Origin: Nitrospira lenta
Lineage (GTDB): Bacteria; Nitrospirota; Nitrospiria; Nitrospirales; Nitrospiraceae
Length of the DNA: 32,448 nt
Assembly: GCA_945905765.1 (NCBI GenBank)
Contig: CAMDPZ010000025.1
Coordinates: 1 to 32,448, forward strand
Direction of reading: 5' to 3'
Shown: positions 6,618 to 14,471 of the stretch, piece after piece
Layout of the letters: every line of letters starts with the position of its first letter
Position numbering within the stretch: the first letter of the stretch is position 1
The notes under the pieces: generated by a model
The model's input: only the letters and a program-made list of their open reading frames with translations
Told to the model about the DNA's origin: nothing
Databases searched by the model: none
Program-made: the position numbers and the translations under genes

Positions 6618-8884
6618 ACCGCCCCAAATGTCCTCTCAAAAAACTCTCTTGTCTTTCCCATGTGTTCCTCAATATCCGTCTGCAAATGCCTCGCTCCTGC
6701 CTGCCAATCATCCGTCGCATAGCCGACGCGGCGGGCGAGGAAGATGAACTCCTCTGAGTCAGGCGGAGGGAGCACGAGATCCTTGGCGTTGCCCCGTACC
6801 ATACGCAATCCGTCGATCAAGGTTCTCGTGAAGAGATAGGCTTTCCGAAGATTTTCTCCATCGGCGCGATTGACCAATCCTGCTTCCACCAGGGCTGCGA
6901 GGGCCTGTAGGGTATTCGGGGTGCGGAGGCTCGGGCGTTTGTGGCCATGCATCACTTGGAGATACTGCACCGCATATTCGATGTCGATGACTCCGCCTTG
7001 GCTGTACTTCACGTTGATCTGGCCCGGCTCGACCAGTTGGTTGAGCTGCTGCTTTCGGAGATCCAATGCTGTGGGGATGTCCCAGGGCTCTCCTCCATAG
7101 ACGAAGGCATCCCTATGTGCTTCCAGCTTATGACCCAATGACGCATCGCCGGCGATATGGCGCAGCTTGATGAGGGCTTGCCGCTCGTAGGGGGCGGCAA
7201 GCCCGGTTGGACTGTAGTAGCGGCAGACCTCCTCGAAGGCGTTGGCCAATGAGCCCTTGCCTCCATGAGGGCGGAGGCGCACGTCGAGGTGGAAGATCCC
7301 TTCCTGCTTGGTTTCGATCCAGCCCAGGAGTTCCTGCGCCAGCCGTTCGAAGAATTCGCTATTTTCGATGCCTTTCTTTCCGCTGGTCTTGCCAGACCCC
7401 TCGTAGATGAAGAGCACCTCGATGTCCGAGGCATAGCCGAGCTCGCGTCCTCCGAGTTTACCTAGGCCCAGGACGGCAAAGGGGCAGGGTTTCTTGTTGG
7501 CCAGCCGGGGGCTTCCATAGGTCTTCTCCAGCTTGGCGTGGCAGTCTGCGACGCTCCGTTCCATGATGACCTCCGCCAGCTCCGTGAGGGCGAGCGAAAA
7601 GTCGGGAAGATTGCTGGAGGGTTCGACGATATGTTTCATGTCGATCCGGAAGAGCTCCCGGTCCTTGAACCGGTTCAGGGCCTCCTTGCGGGCCTCGTCT
7701 GTTTTGGCGCGAGTGACCAAACTGGTGAGCTCTTTTCGGAGGGTTGCCTGAGGCTTGATGAGGGGCGCATCCCGGTATTCCGTGAGGAGGGGGAGCAGGT
7801 TGCCATGTTGGCGGCGCAGGAAGTCTTCCCATAAATAGTCGCTGGCGCCGAGCAGGCGCGCCAGCAGGGGGAAGGTTTTTTTGTCGCTGATGAAGTCGAG
7901 CGCCTCCTGCTTGCCCTTCTTGCCCTTGTCGGCGACGATGAGGTCCAGAAACTGGTCGAAGGACTCGAGGGCCTTGCCCGGGTCGGGAGCCCAGGTGAGG
8001 GCATGGGTGAACTGTTTAATGAGGACGGCGGTCAATCGCAGTTGCTGTTGATCGGCTGGGTCGAGGAGCTTCTGCCCGTACCGGTTTCTGACATGGAAGC
8101 GATCATGGAGCTTGGTCCCGTCGCTGTCGAACTGGGCCTTGGCGATGTAAATGTTTCTCATGGCCAGGGCATTGGCGAAGGCATAGAGGAAGGCCGGGGT
8201 ATCGTCCGACCGGATGTCCATGACCGTATCGGTCGGCGATTGGCTGTTGTCGAAGGTGATCTGGACTGTATGGAGCAGGCCGGTGAAGGCATTGCGCTGT
8301 TTGCCTAACCGTTCGACGAGCCGGCGATTGACATATTGGCGGGCCTCGTCGAACTGCCTCGCCTCCAGCAGCTGCATCATGTGGGTCAGGGCCTCTGTGA
8401 GGGCTTGTTGTTCCGTCGCAGCGAATCGCTCGCCAGCGACCGGATGGACGAGGAAGACATCCACGATTTTCTTGCGGCTCAGGCTGGGGCGGCTCTTGGG
8501 CCGTTTCGCCGGTCCGGCTGTGGCAGGCCTGGCCGGTTGGGCCGCCACGTCGGCAAAGGTATAGATGCGTCCCTCTTCGATATTGAGGCCGAAGGCAGAG
8601 AGCAGGCCGCAGATCGTGGCGAACTCGGAGAAATAGTCGTAGGCGACGATGCTCAACTCGAGATGCTGATCCCGCCCCGGCCGCACCGACAGTTCGCAGG
8701 GATGGTCTTGCGTCAGTCGGCTGGTCAGCTGGATGTGATGCGCGATGGTCTCAGGAGGGAACCGTTCGAAGTATTCGGCGTCCATCCGTGACACGAAGTC
8801 CCGGAGCACCTCGTCTTCAACCTCAGAACAGAGGGGGGCCAATGTCTTGAGCAGGGACTCGCTGGTTCCCGGTTCATCTACCAT
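6611..8884 (-). CDS. GlnE-like nucleotidyltransferase with N-terminal ACT-like domains
   Basis: The long form (ATG at 8914) is 767 residues; from the ATG at 8884 it is 757. Residue numbers here use the long form. Region 80-125 (LELSIVAYDYFSEFATICGL, then LNIEEGRIYTF) and region 215-300 (IRSDDTPAFLYAFANALAMR) look like the ACT domains of GlnD. Region 345-365 (LLARLLGASDYLWEDFLRR) and the NTase core 475-560 (VLGLGKLGGRELGYASDIEV, LDVRLRPHG) match one half of GlnE, followed by the helical domain (about 570-765). GlnE adenylylates and deadenylylates glutamine synthetase; here only one NTase is present. The usual Asp-X-Asp is Asp497-X-Glu499. I chose 8884 because a TATACT box lies 7 bases before it and neither start has a ribosome site. 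It could be a sensor/deadenylylase half working with the divergent gene. Confidence 0.75.
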   Translation of the reverse strand: MVDEPGTSESLLKTLAPLCSEVEDEVLRDFVSRMDAEYFERFPPETIAHHIQLTSRLTQDHPCELSVRPGRDQHLELSIVAYDYFSEFATICGLLSAFGLNIEEGRIYTFADVAAQPARPATAGPAKRPKSRPSLSRKKIVDVFLVHPVAGERFAATEQQALTEALTHMMQLLEARQFDEARQYVNRRLVERLGKQRNAFTGLLHTVQITFDNSQSPTDTVMDIRSDDTPAFLYAFANALAMRNIYIAKAQFDSDGTKLHDRFHVRNRYGQKLLDPADQQQLRLTAVLIKQFTHALTWAPDPGKALESFDQFLDLIVADKGKKGKQEALDFISDKKTFPLLARLLGASDYLWEDFLRRQHGNLLPLLTEYRDAPLIKPQATLRKELTSLVTRAKTDEARKEALNRFKDRELFRIDMKHIVEPSSNLPDFSLALTELAEVIMERSVADCHAKLEKTYGSPRLANKKPCPFAVLGLGKLGGRELGYASDIEVLFIYEGSGKTSGKKGIENSEFFERLAQELLGWIETKQEGIFHLDVRLRPHGGKGSLANAFEEVCRYYSPTGLAAPYERQALIKLRHIAGDASLGHKLEAHRDAFVYGGEPWDIPTALDLRKQQLNQLVEPGQINVKYSQGGVIDIEYAVQYLQVMHGHKRPSLRTPNTLQALAALVEAGLVNRADGENLRKAYLFTRTLIDGLRMVRGNAKDLVLPPPDSEEFIFLARRVGYATDDWQAGARHLQTDIEEHMGKTREFFERTFGAVA

Positions 8885-8891
8885 GGCCACG

Positions 8892-8897
8892 AGTATA
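8892..8897 (-). promoter_or_regulatory. -10 box TATACT of the minus-strand GlnE-like gene, leaderless geometry
   Basis: On the minus strand TATACT (8897-8892) is followed after 7 bases by the ATG at 8884. The expected transcription start would then fall on or next to the start codon, giving a leaderless mRNA. The -35 region is weak (CACACA 17 bases upstream). No Shine-Dalgarno sequence is present before either candidate ATG. Confidence 0.45.
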
Positions 8898-8913
8898 GCC
8901 GAAGCGGGCTTCA

Positions 8914-8942
8914 TTGTGTGAGTGCGGGGGTGCCGCTATAAT
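8914..8942 (+). promoter_or_regulatory. Promoter TTGTGT-N17-TATAAT of the plus-strand GlnE-like gene, leaderless geometry
   Basis: TTGTGT (8914-8919), a 17-base spacer and a perfect TATAAT (8937-8942) form a good sigma-70-type promoter. Only 8 bases separate the -10 box from the ATG at 8951, and there is no ribosome site, so the transcript is probably leaderless. The two divergent promoters overlap within about 70 bases, so polymerases would interfere with one another. Confidence 0.65.
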
Positions 8943-8950
8943 GCCCGCCT

Positions 8951-10690
8951 ATGGCAGATCGTCTCCACAAGCTGGTGGCACGCGCGGCGCGGCCCGTAAA
9001 GAAAAACGGATCGGCGGCTCTGCCTGATCCTACTCCTGTTATTTTGGCTTCCGGGCTGGAGCCAGGCCAGGTGGAGTCGATCCTGCGATCCTACGGGCTC
9101 AGCCGCGTTCAGGATGCCGATGCGAATCTGCAGTCGATGGCCGGCGATCCGCACCAGCGGCGTCAGTTGGCAGAGATCCTGCCTCTGTTGCTTGAGGCAG
9201 TCGGGAAGACCGCCGATCCCGATCAGGCCTTGAACCATTGGGAAGGGTGGCTTGCCAGCGGAGTCAGCCGGTCGGCCATCCTGGAATATCTGCGCAGTTC
9301 TCCCCGCATGTTGGATCTGGTCTGTTCGATTTTCGGAAACAGCGACTCGCTCGCCTTTACCCTCGTCCGCGATCCTCTGCTGATCTATTGGCTGGCCGAG
9401 CAACATGTCCTGTCCAGCGCGCCGACCAGGGTGGGAATGGAGTGGGCGGTCCGGCAACAGGTCGGGCTGGTGACCGCCACGGAACTCAAGCTGGACGCGC
9501 TCAGACGGTTCCGCCGTCGCGAGATGTTGCGTATCGGGGTGCGGGATCTACTTCGTCTGGCGGATGTGGTGGAAACGACCGCCTCCCTCTCGGACCTGGC
9601 ATCGATCTTGATCGACGAAGCCTATGGCATCGTCGATGCAGACTTACGGGCTCAGTACGGCATCCCGATGCACAAGGACCGGCAGGGGCGGTGGGTGGAG
9701 ACTGGCTTTACCGTCATCGGGATGGGGAAGTTGGGGGGGCATGAGCTGAATTATAGTTCCGATGTGGACCTGCTCTATGTCTGCGAATCCCATGAGGGGG
9801 AGACCAAGCCGGTGAAGTCCGGACGGGCGAAGGCGAAGGGACCTGCGCCGAGCGGGATCTCCAATGAAGAGTATTTCGAACGGCTCGCGCGGGAACTGAC
9901 GAAGGTGCTGACCGAGCAGACCCATGAAGGGTATGTCTATCGGGTGGACCTCCGTTTGCGGGCGGAAGGTTCTGTGGGGCAGCTGACTCGCACGCTCGAG
10001 GCCTATGCCAAGTACTATCGGACCAGAGGGCAGGCGTGGGAACGGTTGGCCCTTTTGAAGGCTTGGCCCGTGGCCGGCTCCATGAAGGTCGGGAAGGCCT
10101 TCATCAAAATGGTGCAGCCCTTTGTGCTGGCTCCCTCGACGAAAGGGTCTGATCTCGAAGCGGGGCTTGCGATCGTGGCGGAGGTCCGGTCGGTCAAGGA
10201 ACAGATCGATGCGAAGATGGCGGAGCGGGGGCAGGAGCGGCGCAATGTGAAGCTGGGGGTCGGGGGGATCAGGGAGATCGAGTTTTTCGTCCAGACGATT
10301 CAAGTGCTGGGAGGCCAGCGCCTTCCTTCGCTTCTCGACCGCAGCACGCTGGGCGCGCTCACGCGATTCGTTCCGCTCAAGCTGATTTCCGGTAAGGAGC
10401 GGGATGCGCTGGCGGCGGCCTATGTGTTTCTGCGCGACTTGGAGCATAAGCTGCAGATGGTGCACGACTTACAGACCCATGCCTTGCCGGATGAGGAGGA
10501 GGAGCTCGAACGTTGCGCGATCCGCATGGGCTATGACGGGGCCGATCGGCCGGCGGCGCTGAAACAGTTTCAAGCCGACCATGCGGCCCATCGGGCCCTC
10601 GTGCATGACCTCTTCCGCTCCTTTTTCGACAGTCCCAAGACCTCGCCTCACTTCAAGGCCACTCTGCGCGCTATGAAGGCGACGGGCTAG
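8951..10690 (+). CDS. GlnE-like glutamine synthetase adenylyltransferase, single NTase domain
   Basis: The 579-residue protein is about 60% of a normal GlnE (about 945 residues) and contains one NTase plus its helical partner. It has a helical N-terminus with ILEYLRSSPRMLDLVCSIFG (about 110-129), a GlnE-typical FRRREMLRIGVRDL segment (187-200), the catalytic core VIGMGKLGGHELNYSSDVDL with Asp271 and Asp273 intact, VDLRLRAEG with Asp333, and a C-terminal helical bundle with NVKLGVGGIREIEFFVQTIQ. It should transfer AMP to, or remove it from, glutamine synthetase. Its divergent neighbour supplies a second NTase half, so the two may form a split ATase. The ATG at 8951 sits 8 bases from a TATAAT box. 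Confidence 0.82.
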   Translation: MADRLHKLVARAARPVKKNGSAALPDPTPVILASGLEPGQVESILRSYGLSRVQDADANLQSMAGDPHQRRQLAEILPLLLEAVGKTADPDQALNHWEGWLASGVSRSAILEYLRSSPRMLDLVCSIFGNSDSLAFTLVRDPLLIYWLAEQHVLSSAPTRVGMEWAVRQQVGLVTATELKLDALRRFRRREMLRIGVRDLLRLADVVETTASLSDLASILIDEAYGIVDADLRAQYGIPMHKDRQGRWVETGFTVIGMGKLGGHELNYSSDVDLLYVCESHEGETKPVKSGRAKAKGPAPSGISNEEYFERLARELTKVLTEQTHEGYVYRVDLRLRAEGSVGQLTRTLEAYAKYYRTRGQAWERLALLKAWPVAGSMKVGKAFIKMVQPFVLAPSTKGSDLEAGLAIVAEVRSVKEQIDAKMAERGQERRNVKLGVGGIREIEFFVQTIQVLGGQRLPSLLDRSTLGALTRFVPLKLISGKERDALAAAYVFLRDLEHKLQMVHDLQTHALPDEEEELERCAIRMGYDGADRPAALKQFQADHAAHRALVHDLFRSFFDSPKTSPHFKATLRAMKATG

Positions 10691-10761
10691 CGAGTCTGTA
10701 CTGGTATCAGCCAGGGCCGTATACGTAGTACTGAGTAACCTGAACGAGGTGCTGGCCAGGC

Positions 10762-13017
10762 GTGATCGGAGCGTGTAGACTCAGCGCCACTGAGAGTAAT
10801 TTCATTCGTTCGGCCATTCGGCGCATGGGCATCATGGCGTTATTCAAGCAATTTCCTCCTCTCGCCGGACAGGCCCTGCGAGGCCTGCTGGTCGGTTGTG
10901 TCGTCCTCCTCTGTGCGTTTCTAGGCCTGCTCGAACCCGGTGAACGGTGGGGGCTGAACCAGCTATTTGCCCTGCGAGGCGCAAGCCTTCCCCATACACC
11001 GGTCGTGATCGTGTCCATCGCGGAGGATTCGTTCGACGAACTGAACCTTGCCTGGCCCTGGCCTCGCGCGCTGCATGGGGAATTGCTCGATCGAATCAGC
11101 CAAGGTCATCCCGCTGTTGTGGGATTCGACATCCTGTTCCCTGAGCCCTCTGCCAGAGGACCGGAAGACGATAGGGCCCTGGCCGAAGCAGTGGAGCGAG
11201 CCGGACCGGTGGTTCTGGCTGCTGCGTTGACCACCGTTCAGGATGACCGGTACCTTAAAGAAGATTTGAATGCGCCGATCGCCACGATCCGGCAGCGGGC
11301 TGCAGGGTTCGGCTTCGTCAACCTTGTCCTCGATAGCGACGCGGTCGTCCGTTCGGCTGAGGCAGGACGAAAGTTTCAGGGGCAGGAGATTCCCGGTTTC
11401 GCCTCGGCTGTGGCCCGGGCCGCCTTCTCACGGGGAATCGCGAGCATGCCCTCTGCAGCGGTTCCCTTCTTGATCAACTATCGCGGCGGCCCGAAGACCT
11501 TTCGGACCATTCCCTATTATCAGGTGCTCACCGGTGAGGTTTCACCGGAAGTCTTTACGGGGAAGATCGTGTTGGTCGGCGCGACCAGTCCTATCCTGCA
11601 CGATGTCTATCCGACTCCTGTTTCTCCCCGTGGCGAGATGGCAGGAGTGGAGATTCAAGCCAATGTGTTGGACAACCTCTTGGCGGGCGATCCGCTGAGA
11701 CGGACTCCGCGCGCGCTTGCCGTGCTCTGCGCGCTGTTTGTCGGTGTGATGTCGGTCTGGCTGACGAACCGGCTGCGGCCTCTGGCTGGGCTGGGCGCGG
11801 CTATTGGAATCGGATTGGCCTATGGCGGCGTGGTGGCGGCCCTGTTCCTGTGGGACCGCCGTGTGATGGAGCTGCTGCCTGTGCCCTTGGCGCTCCTCGT
11901 CGGGTACGGGGCTACGGTGATTGAAAATTTCGTGAAGGAACAGCAGCAGCGAGCTCTGCTGATGCAGTTGTTCTCGAAACATGTGTCTCCGGAAATCGCG
12001 GAGACCATTTGGCGGCAGCGCGCAGACTTTCTGGAGGGGGGGCGTTTGCGCTCGCAGAAGGCGACCGCCACGGTTCTGTTTTCCGACCTGAAAGATTTTA
12101 CGCCGGTCGCTGAGCAATTGGATGCGCAAGCGTTGATGGGCTGGCTCAACGACTATACGGACCGTATGGCGCAAGTGGTCATGAAGCATGGCGGCGTGGT
12201 GGATGACTATTACGGGGATGCGATCAAGGCGAATTTCGGTGTGCCCTTTGCGCAGGCCTCTGCCGAAGGGATCGCGCGAGATGCGACGAGAGCGGTCGAG
12301 TGCGCCTTGGCCATGGGGGAGGAGCTGCGGCGATTGAACGGGGTCTGGGCCTCGCGAGGCCTCCCGTCGGTCGGGATGCGCATCGGTATTTGCACCGGCG
12401 ACCTTGTGGCAGGCTGTGTGGGGAGCGCCCAGCGAATGAAATTTACGACGGTCGGCCATACCGTCAATACGGCGTCTCACCTGGAGAGCTTCGAGAAGGA
12501 ATTGGGCCAGGATGATCTGACGCACAATCCCTGCCGCATTCTGATCGGTGAATCCACGGCCGGGTTGCTCGGCGGGAAGTTTTGGATGGACCGGGTCGGG
12601 GCGCTGAGTTTGAAAGGGAAATCGAGCAGCGTGATGGTGTATCGTGTGTTCGGCGCCATCGGGGAGCGGCCTTCGGCGGTGCCGGCGCCCAATCAACGCA
12701 AGTTTCTGCGCGTGCCGCTCAATGGCGAGGCTTTTGTGTCGAACGGGTTTCAGGCCAATGGGACGATGCGAGATCTCAGTATCGGAGGGTTGGCCATGTC
12801 GCAGCTGGCGCAATCGCTTGCCGTTGGAAAGTCGGCGCAGCTCAGGCTGGGGCTCCCCGGTGAGGCCTCGCCGGTTTGCGCGCGTGGGACCGTCGTCTGG
12901 GCCACGTCCGACCGAGCGGGATTCGCCTTTCAGGAGATGAGCGAGTCCGATCGTATCGTGTTGCAGAATTTCCTCGATGGGCAGAGGGGGAAACTCGAAT
13001 CAGTCGGGGCTGAGTGA
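10762..13017 (+). CDS. CHASE2 sensor - class III nucleotide cyclase - PilZ protein
   Basis: The longest frame (GTG at 10762) gives 751 residues. ATGs at 10825 and 10834 are equally plausible starts, and no ribosome site decides. Order: a first membrane segment (about 40-57), an extracytoplasmic CHASE2 domain (about 65-310), three membrane segments (about 316-335, 341-364, 369-385), a class III cyclase domain (about 430-625) and a PilZ domain (about 643-742). Metal ligands Asp442 (LFSDL) and Asp486 (YYGDAIKANFG) are present. The usual adenine-binding Lys is Asp482 and the transition-state Arg is His573 (VNTASHLES), so activity or product is uncertain. PilZ has both c-di-GMP motifs, Arg646-X3-Arg650 and Asp671-X-Ser-X2-Gly676. 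It precedes, and its frame nearly meets, the FecR gene. Confidence 0.85.
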   Translation: MIGACRLSATESNFIRSAIRRMGIMALFKQFPPLAGQALRGLLVGCVVLLCAFLGLLEPGERWGLNQLFALRGASLPHTPVVIVSIAEDSFDELNLAWPWPRALHGELLDRISQGHPAVVGFDILFPEPSARGPEDDRALAEAVERAGPVVLAAALTTVQDDRYLKEDLNAPIATIRQRAAGFGFVNLVLDSDAVVRSAEAGRKFQGQEIPGFASAVARAAFSRGIASMPSAAVPFLINYRGGPKTFRTIPYYQVLTGEVSPEVFTGKIVLVGATSPILHDVYPTPVSPRGEMAGVEIQANVLDNLLAGDPLRRTPRALAVLCALFVGVMSVWLTNRLRPLAGLGAAIGIGLAYGGVVAALFLWDRRVMELLPVPLALLVGYGATVIENFVKEQQQRALLMQLFSKHVSPEIAETIWRQRADFLEGGRLRSQKATATVLFSDLKDFTPVAEQLDAQALMGWLNDYTDRMAQVVMKHGGVVDDYYGDAIKANFGVPFAQASAEGIARDATRAVECALAMGEELRRLNGVWASRGLPSVGMRIGICTGDLVAGCVGSAQRMKFTTVGHTVNTASHLESFEKELGQDDLTHNPCRILIGESTAGLLGGKFWMDRVGALSLKGKSSSVMVYRVFGAIGERPSAVPAPNQRKFLRVPLNGEAFVSNGFQANGTMRDLSIGGLAMSQLAQSLAVGKSAQLRLGLPGEASPVCARGTVVWATSDRAGFAFQEMSESDRIVLQNFLDGQRGKLESVGAE

Positions 13018-13100
13018 GGTTGTTCATGCACGATCGTAGAAGATTCGCGGCACATCGCCGCTGGCACGTTTGGGGCAAGCAAGTGACGCAGGGAGGACCT

Positions 13101-14318
13101 ATGAGGATTATCGCCGCATTGTTCGTATTGGGGATTTTTTGTCCGGCGCTGATTTTTGCTCAGGTCCCGTCTGGTCCGCAGCCGGCTGGAGTCGTGACGA
13201 ACCTGGCCGGTGTCGCGTCCGTGGTTCGGCTGGCGGCTGCCGAATCGTCCCGCCTGCAGTTTAAGGACCCGGTCTATGCCGGGGATAGGATCAGCACCGC
13301 TGCGGACTCGACCGTTCGGGTGTTATTGGGCGGCAAGGCGCTGATTACGATTCGCGAGTTCTCGAACTTCACTATCACCGAAGAGCCGAATCGATCCACT
13401 GTGAATCTTGCGAGTGGCAGTGTGACGCTGGCCGTGGCGCGTCAGCGCATGAAGCCGGGCGAGCAGGTGGATGTGCGGACGCCGAACGCGATCGCCGCCG
13501 TTCGAGGCACGGTGCTGCTGGTGGAGGTGGAGCCTCCTGCTGCTGGCGGGTCCGGCGGTGAGCAGTCGGTCAGCACGTTCTCAGTGCTGAAAGGATCGGT
13601 CGAAGTGTCCTGCGCCGCCGCTGGTTGCTCGGGAAATAAAACTGTTCATGCCTTCGAGGCGGTGCGGGTCTCCGGGCTGCAGATGGGGGCGGTGGAACCG
13701 ATTCCACCGGCAAGGGCAGCCAGCCTCGCCGGCAGATTCCATGTGCCCCTGCAACCGATGGATTCGTCGGATGACAGCAATAGGCAGAAAACGGCGAAAC
13801 GAGAGATGTCGAAGGCGATGGCGCTGGCGAAGGTACTTGCGCCCAACAGCGTGAGCGAACAGGCGACCGGGGGAGAGGCCAAGCCATCATCCGCGGCGAA
13901 GGCCGACGGGAACGCGGCTGCTGCGCCAGGCCAAGCGGTTTCGTCTGGCGATGCAGGACTCGCGAGCGCGTCCTCTCGCGTGAGCGAGCAGGCGGCTGAG
14001 AGTGAGGGAAAGCATCCATCTACGGCGGCTGGCGGGAATGCGGTGGCTGCGCCAGGCCAGGCCGTGTCGCATGGCGATGCCGCTCTTGTGAGCGCATCTT
14101 TGCCGCTCGTGAGTTCTCCCGGTAGCACGATCGCCGCAAGTGCCGTAGCCCTCGTTCCTGCTTCTGTCCGGCAGCAAAGTCAGTCGCAAGCCCTGCTGCC
14201 AGGGTCTGGAGCAGGGCCGGCTCCGTTGCTCACGGAGGCCGCCACAGAAGGGGGCAGCAGTCATGGAAGCTCCAGCTTCGCTCAGCGCGCTCAGGACAGA
14301 AGGCACTCCCGTCGCTGA
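13101..14318 (+). CDS. Secreted FecR-domain protein with repetitive C-terminus
   Basis: From the ATG at 13101 (GGGAGG four bases upstream) the 405-residue protein begins with a signal peptide (about 1-20, cut near IFA-QVPSG). An upstream in-frame start at 13014 would destroy this signal. A FecR domain follows (about 55-190): VRVLLGGKALITIREFSNFT, VNLASGSVTLAVARQ, RTPNAIAAVRGT, then a strand-rich end with a Cys171/Cys176 pair. The rest (about 230-405) is low-complexity Ala/Ser/Gly and contains a tandem duplication: residues 251-290 and 294-333 both run VSEQA...PGQAVS-GDA. This FecR is not next to a sigma factor or TonB receptor. Its neighbours are a CHASE2 cyclase and a TPR/barrel protein, a combination found in other bacteria, so it may signal across the periplasm to the cyclase. 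Confidence 0.82.
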   Translation: MRIIAALFVLGIFCPALIFAQVPSGPQPAGVVTNLAGVASVVRLAAAESSRLQFKDPVYAGDRISTAADSTVRVLLGGKALITIREFSNFTITEEPNRSTVNLASGSVTLAVARQRMKPGEQVDVRTPNAIAAVRGTVLLVEVEPPAAGGSGGEQSVSTFSVLKGSVEVSCAAAGCSGNKTVHAFEAVRVSGLQMGAVEPIPPARAASLAGRFHVPLQPMDSSDDSNRQKTAKREMSKAMALAKVLAPNSVSEQATGGEAKPSSAAKADGNAAAAPGQAVSSGDAGLASASSRVSEQAAESEGKHPSTAAGGNAVAAPGQAVSHGDAALVSASLPLVSSPGSTIAASAVALVPASVRQQSQSQALLPGSGAGPAPLLTEAATEGGSSHGSSSFAQRAQDRRHSRR

Positions 14319-14471
14319 CGCCGGTTGGCGCCCATCATTTTCATAGCCGGAAGCAGATTCTCGCCGATCAACAATCCCGTCAGTAAGTTATCACGTTCAG
14401 CCCATCCGTCCTGTCGGGTTAATGCCCTCTATCCTGATCTACGGTAATGAGCGCCTCATCTCTTCGTCCGG

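Noticed and set aside
6246..6747. Several overlapping plus-strand frames of 70-96 codons after immA
   Set aside because: They translate the hairpin repeats; the same Arg/Ala/Ser-rich peptides reappear at the other copies in other frames, as expected of repeat-derived frames.
11542..12813. 423-codon minus-strand frame opposite the CHASE2-cyclase gene
   Set aside because: Antisense shadow rich in Arg, His and Gln; the plus-strand frame has clear domains.
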